In this document: piece by piece, positions 63,557 to 64,000 of the stretch
Position numbering within the stretch: position 1 is the stretch's first letter
Layout: the number at the start of each line of letters is the position of its first letter
NCBI RefSeq assembly: GCF_002741035.1
Contig: NZ_CP016808.1
Span: forward strand, 4,760,501-4,824,500
Direction: 5' to 3'
DNA from: Paenibacillus sp. BIHB 4019
GTDB taxonomy: Bacteria > Bacillota > Bacilli > Paenibacillales > Paenibacillaceae
Length of the DNA stretch: 64,000 bases
Made by a program: the position numbers and the translations under genes
The notes under the pieces: generated by a model
Databases searched by the model: none
What the model saw: only the letters and a program-made list of their open reading frames with translations
What the model was told of the DNA's origin: nothing

Positions 63557-64000
63557 ATGATCATAGACATTCATAATGTAACTTGGGAACGGGAAGAAAA
63601 AGTCGTCCTTCAGGGGATTGATTGGCAGGTTGAAGCGGGTCAGCATTGGTGCTTGCTAGGGCTTAACGGCTCCGGGAAGACGACGCTTTTAAATATGATT
63701 AACGGCTATATTTGGCCAACGACAGGTTCTGTTGCAGTACTGGGGCATAAATTTGGCGAATACGATTTGCGCGAGCTGCGCAAAAGCATAGGCTGGGTCA
63801 GCACATCGCTTCAGCAGAAGCTGTATGGTCAGGATACCGCCTTCAAAATCGTCTTAAGCGGAAAATTTGCGACGATCGGGCTGTATGATCAAGCGCTGCA
63901 GGAGGATGAAGAGCAGGCGGTTTCCCTGATGCGCAATCTCGGCTGTGAAGTTTTGCTGAACCGCACGTACAGCACGCTCTCGCAGGGCGAGCGCCAGCGG
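63557..64000 (+). CDS. ABC transporter ATP-binding protein (truncated by window end)
   Basis: The first 148 codons of an ABC ATPase. Walker A is GLNGSGKTT (about residue 35-43), the Q-loop region is SIGWVSTSLQQKLYGQDTAF, and the signature LSQGERQR is reached at the window edge. It resembles stand-alone YlmA/ModF-like ATPases, for which the substrate is unknown. GGGAGGATG precedes the ATG. The remainder and any partner genes lie beyond base 64000. Confidence 0.9.
   Translation, partial: MIIDIHNVTWEREEKVVLQGIDWQVEAGQHWCLLGLNGSGKTTLLNMINGYIWPTTGSVAVLGHKFGEYDLRELRKSIGWVSTSLQQKLYGQDTAFKIVLSGKFATIGLYDQALQEDEEQAVSLMRNLGCEVLLNRTYSTLSQGERQR

Overview
The window is a stretch of chromosome from a spore-forming member of the Bacillales, most probably Paenibacillus or a close relative. 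The evidence is gene order (hemW-hrcA-grpE-dnaK-dnaJ-prmA-rsmE-mtaB; rpsU-yqeY-nfeD-floA-yqfC-yqfD-phoH-pgpH-ybeY-dgkA-cdd-era-yqzL-recO-glyQS-ppsR-yqxD-dnaG-sigA-trmK-nif3), a CIRCE operator, a type-B RNase P RNA, sporulation genes yqfC/yqfD, purine-rich ribosome binding sites with many TTG/GTG starts, and plant-polysaccharide genes. Almost everything reads on the + strand. Only a Na/Pi symporter, a subtilisin-like protease and a small alarmone synthetase are on the minus strand.

Layout. 1-6252: the end of hemW, an acetyltransferase, a gene-free stretch with a modular palindromic repeat, then the HrcA/CIRCE heat-shock genes hrcA-grpE-dnaK and, after a 250-bp imperfect palindrome, dnaJ. 6253-13867: RNA and protein modification genes (prmA, rsmE, mtaB, RlmI-type), a site-2 protease, a Nudix hydrolase and the Na/Pi symporter. 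14023-21565: addB-addA recombination nuclease. 21648-25801: a lineage-variable block (membrane-anchored hypothetical, HIT protein, polysaccharide deacetylase, FAD oxidoreductase). 25812-38007: a long conserved run from rpsU to recO, with a small yqzL gene that begins with TTG. 38168-39706: a DHA2-type drug exporter.

39887-47146 is a pectin-utilisation island: secreted PL1 pectate lyase, ABC importer (two permeases and a lipoprotein binding protein), LacI-type regulator, a 33-codon ORF and a pectin methylesterase with no signal peptide. Both promoters have CcpA (cre) boxes, and the importer leader carries two CG-centred operator-like palindromes, so the island looks doubly controlled by carbon status and by its own LacI protein.

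47167-57830: T-box-controlled glyQS, then ppsR, a YaiI/YqxD protein whose reading frame offers only an ATT or ATA start, dnaG, sigA, a membrane protein, trmK and a Nif3-like gene. 57909-64000: rnpB followed by the second copy of the modular repeat in reversed module order, then small conserved Bacillales genes, the protease, the alarmone synthetase and a truncated ABC ATPase.

The least explained items are the two-headed modular repeat (885-1086 and 58371-58572), the palindrome between dnaK and dnaJ, and the apparent non-canonical start of the YaiI-family gene. No prophage, insertion sequence, CRISPR array, tRNA or rRNA was recognised.
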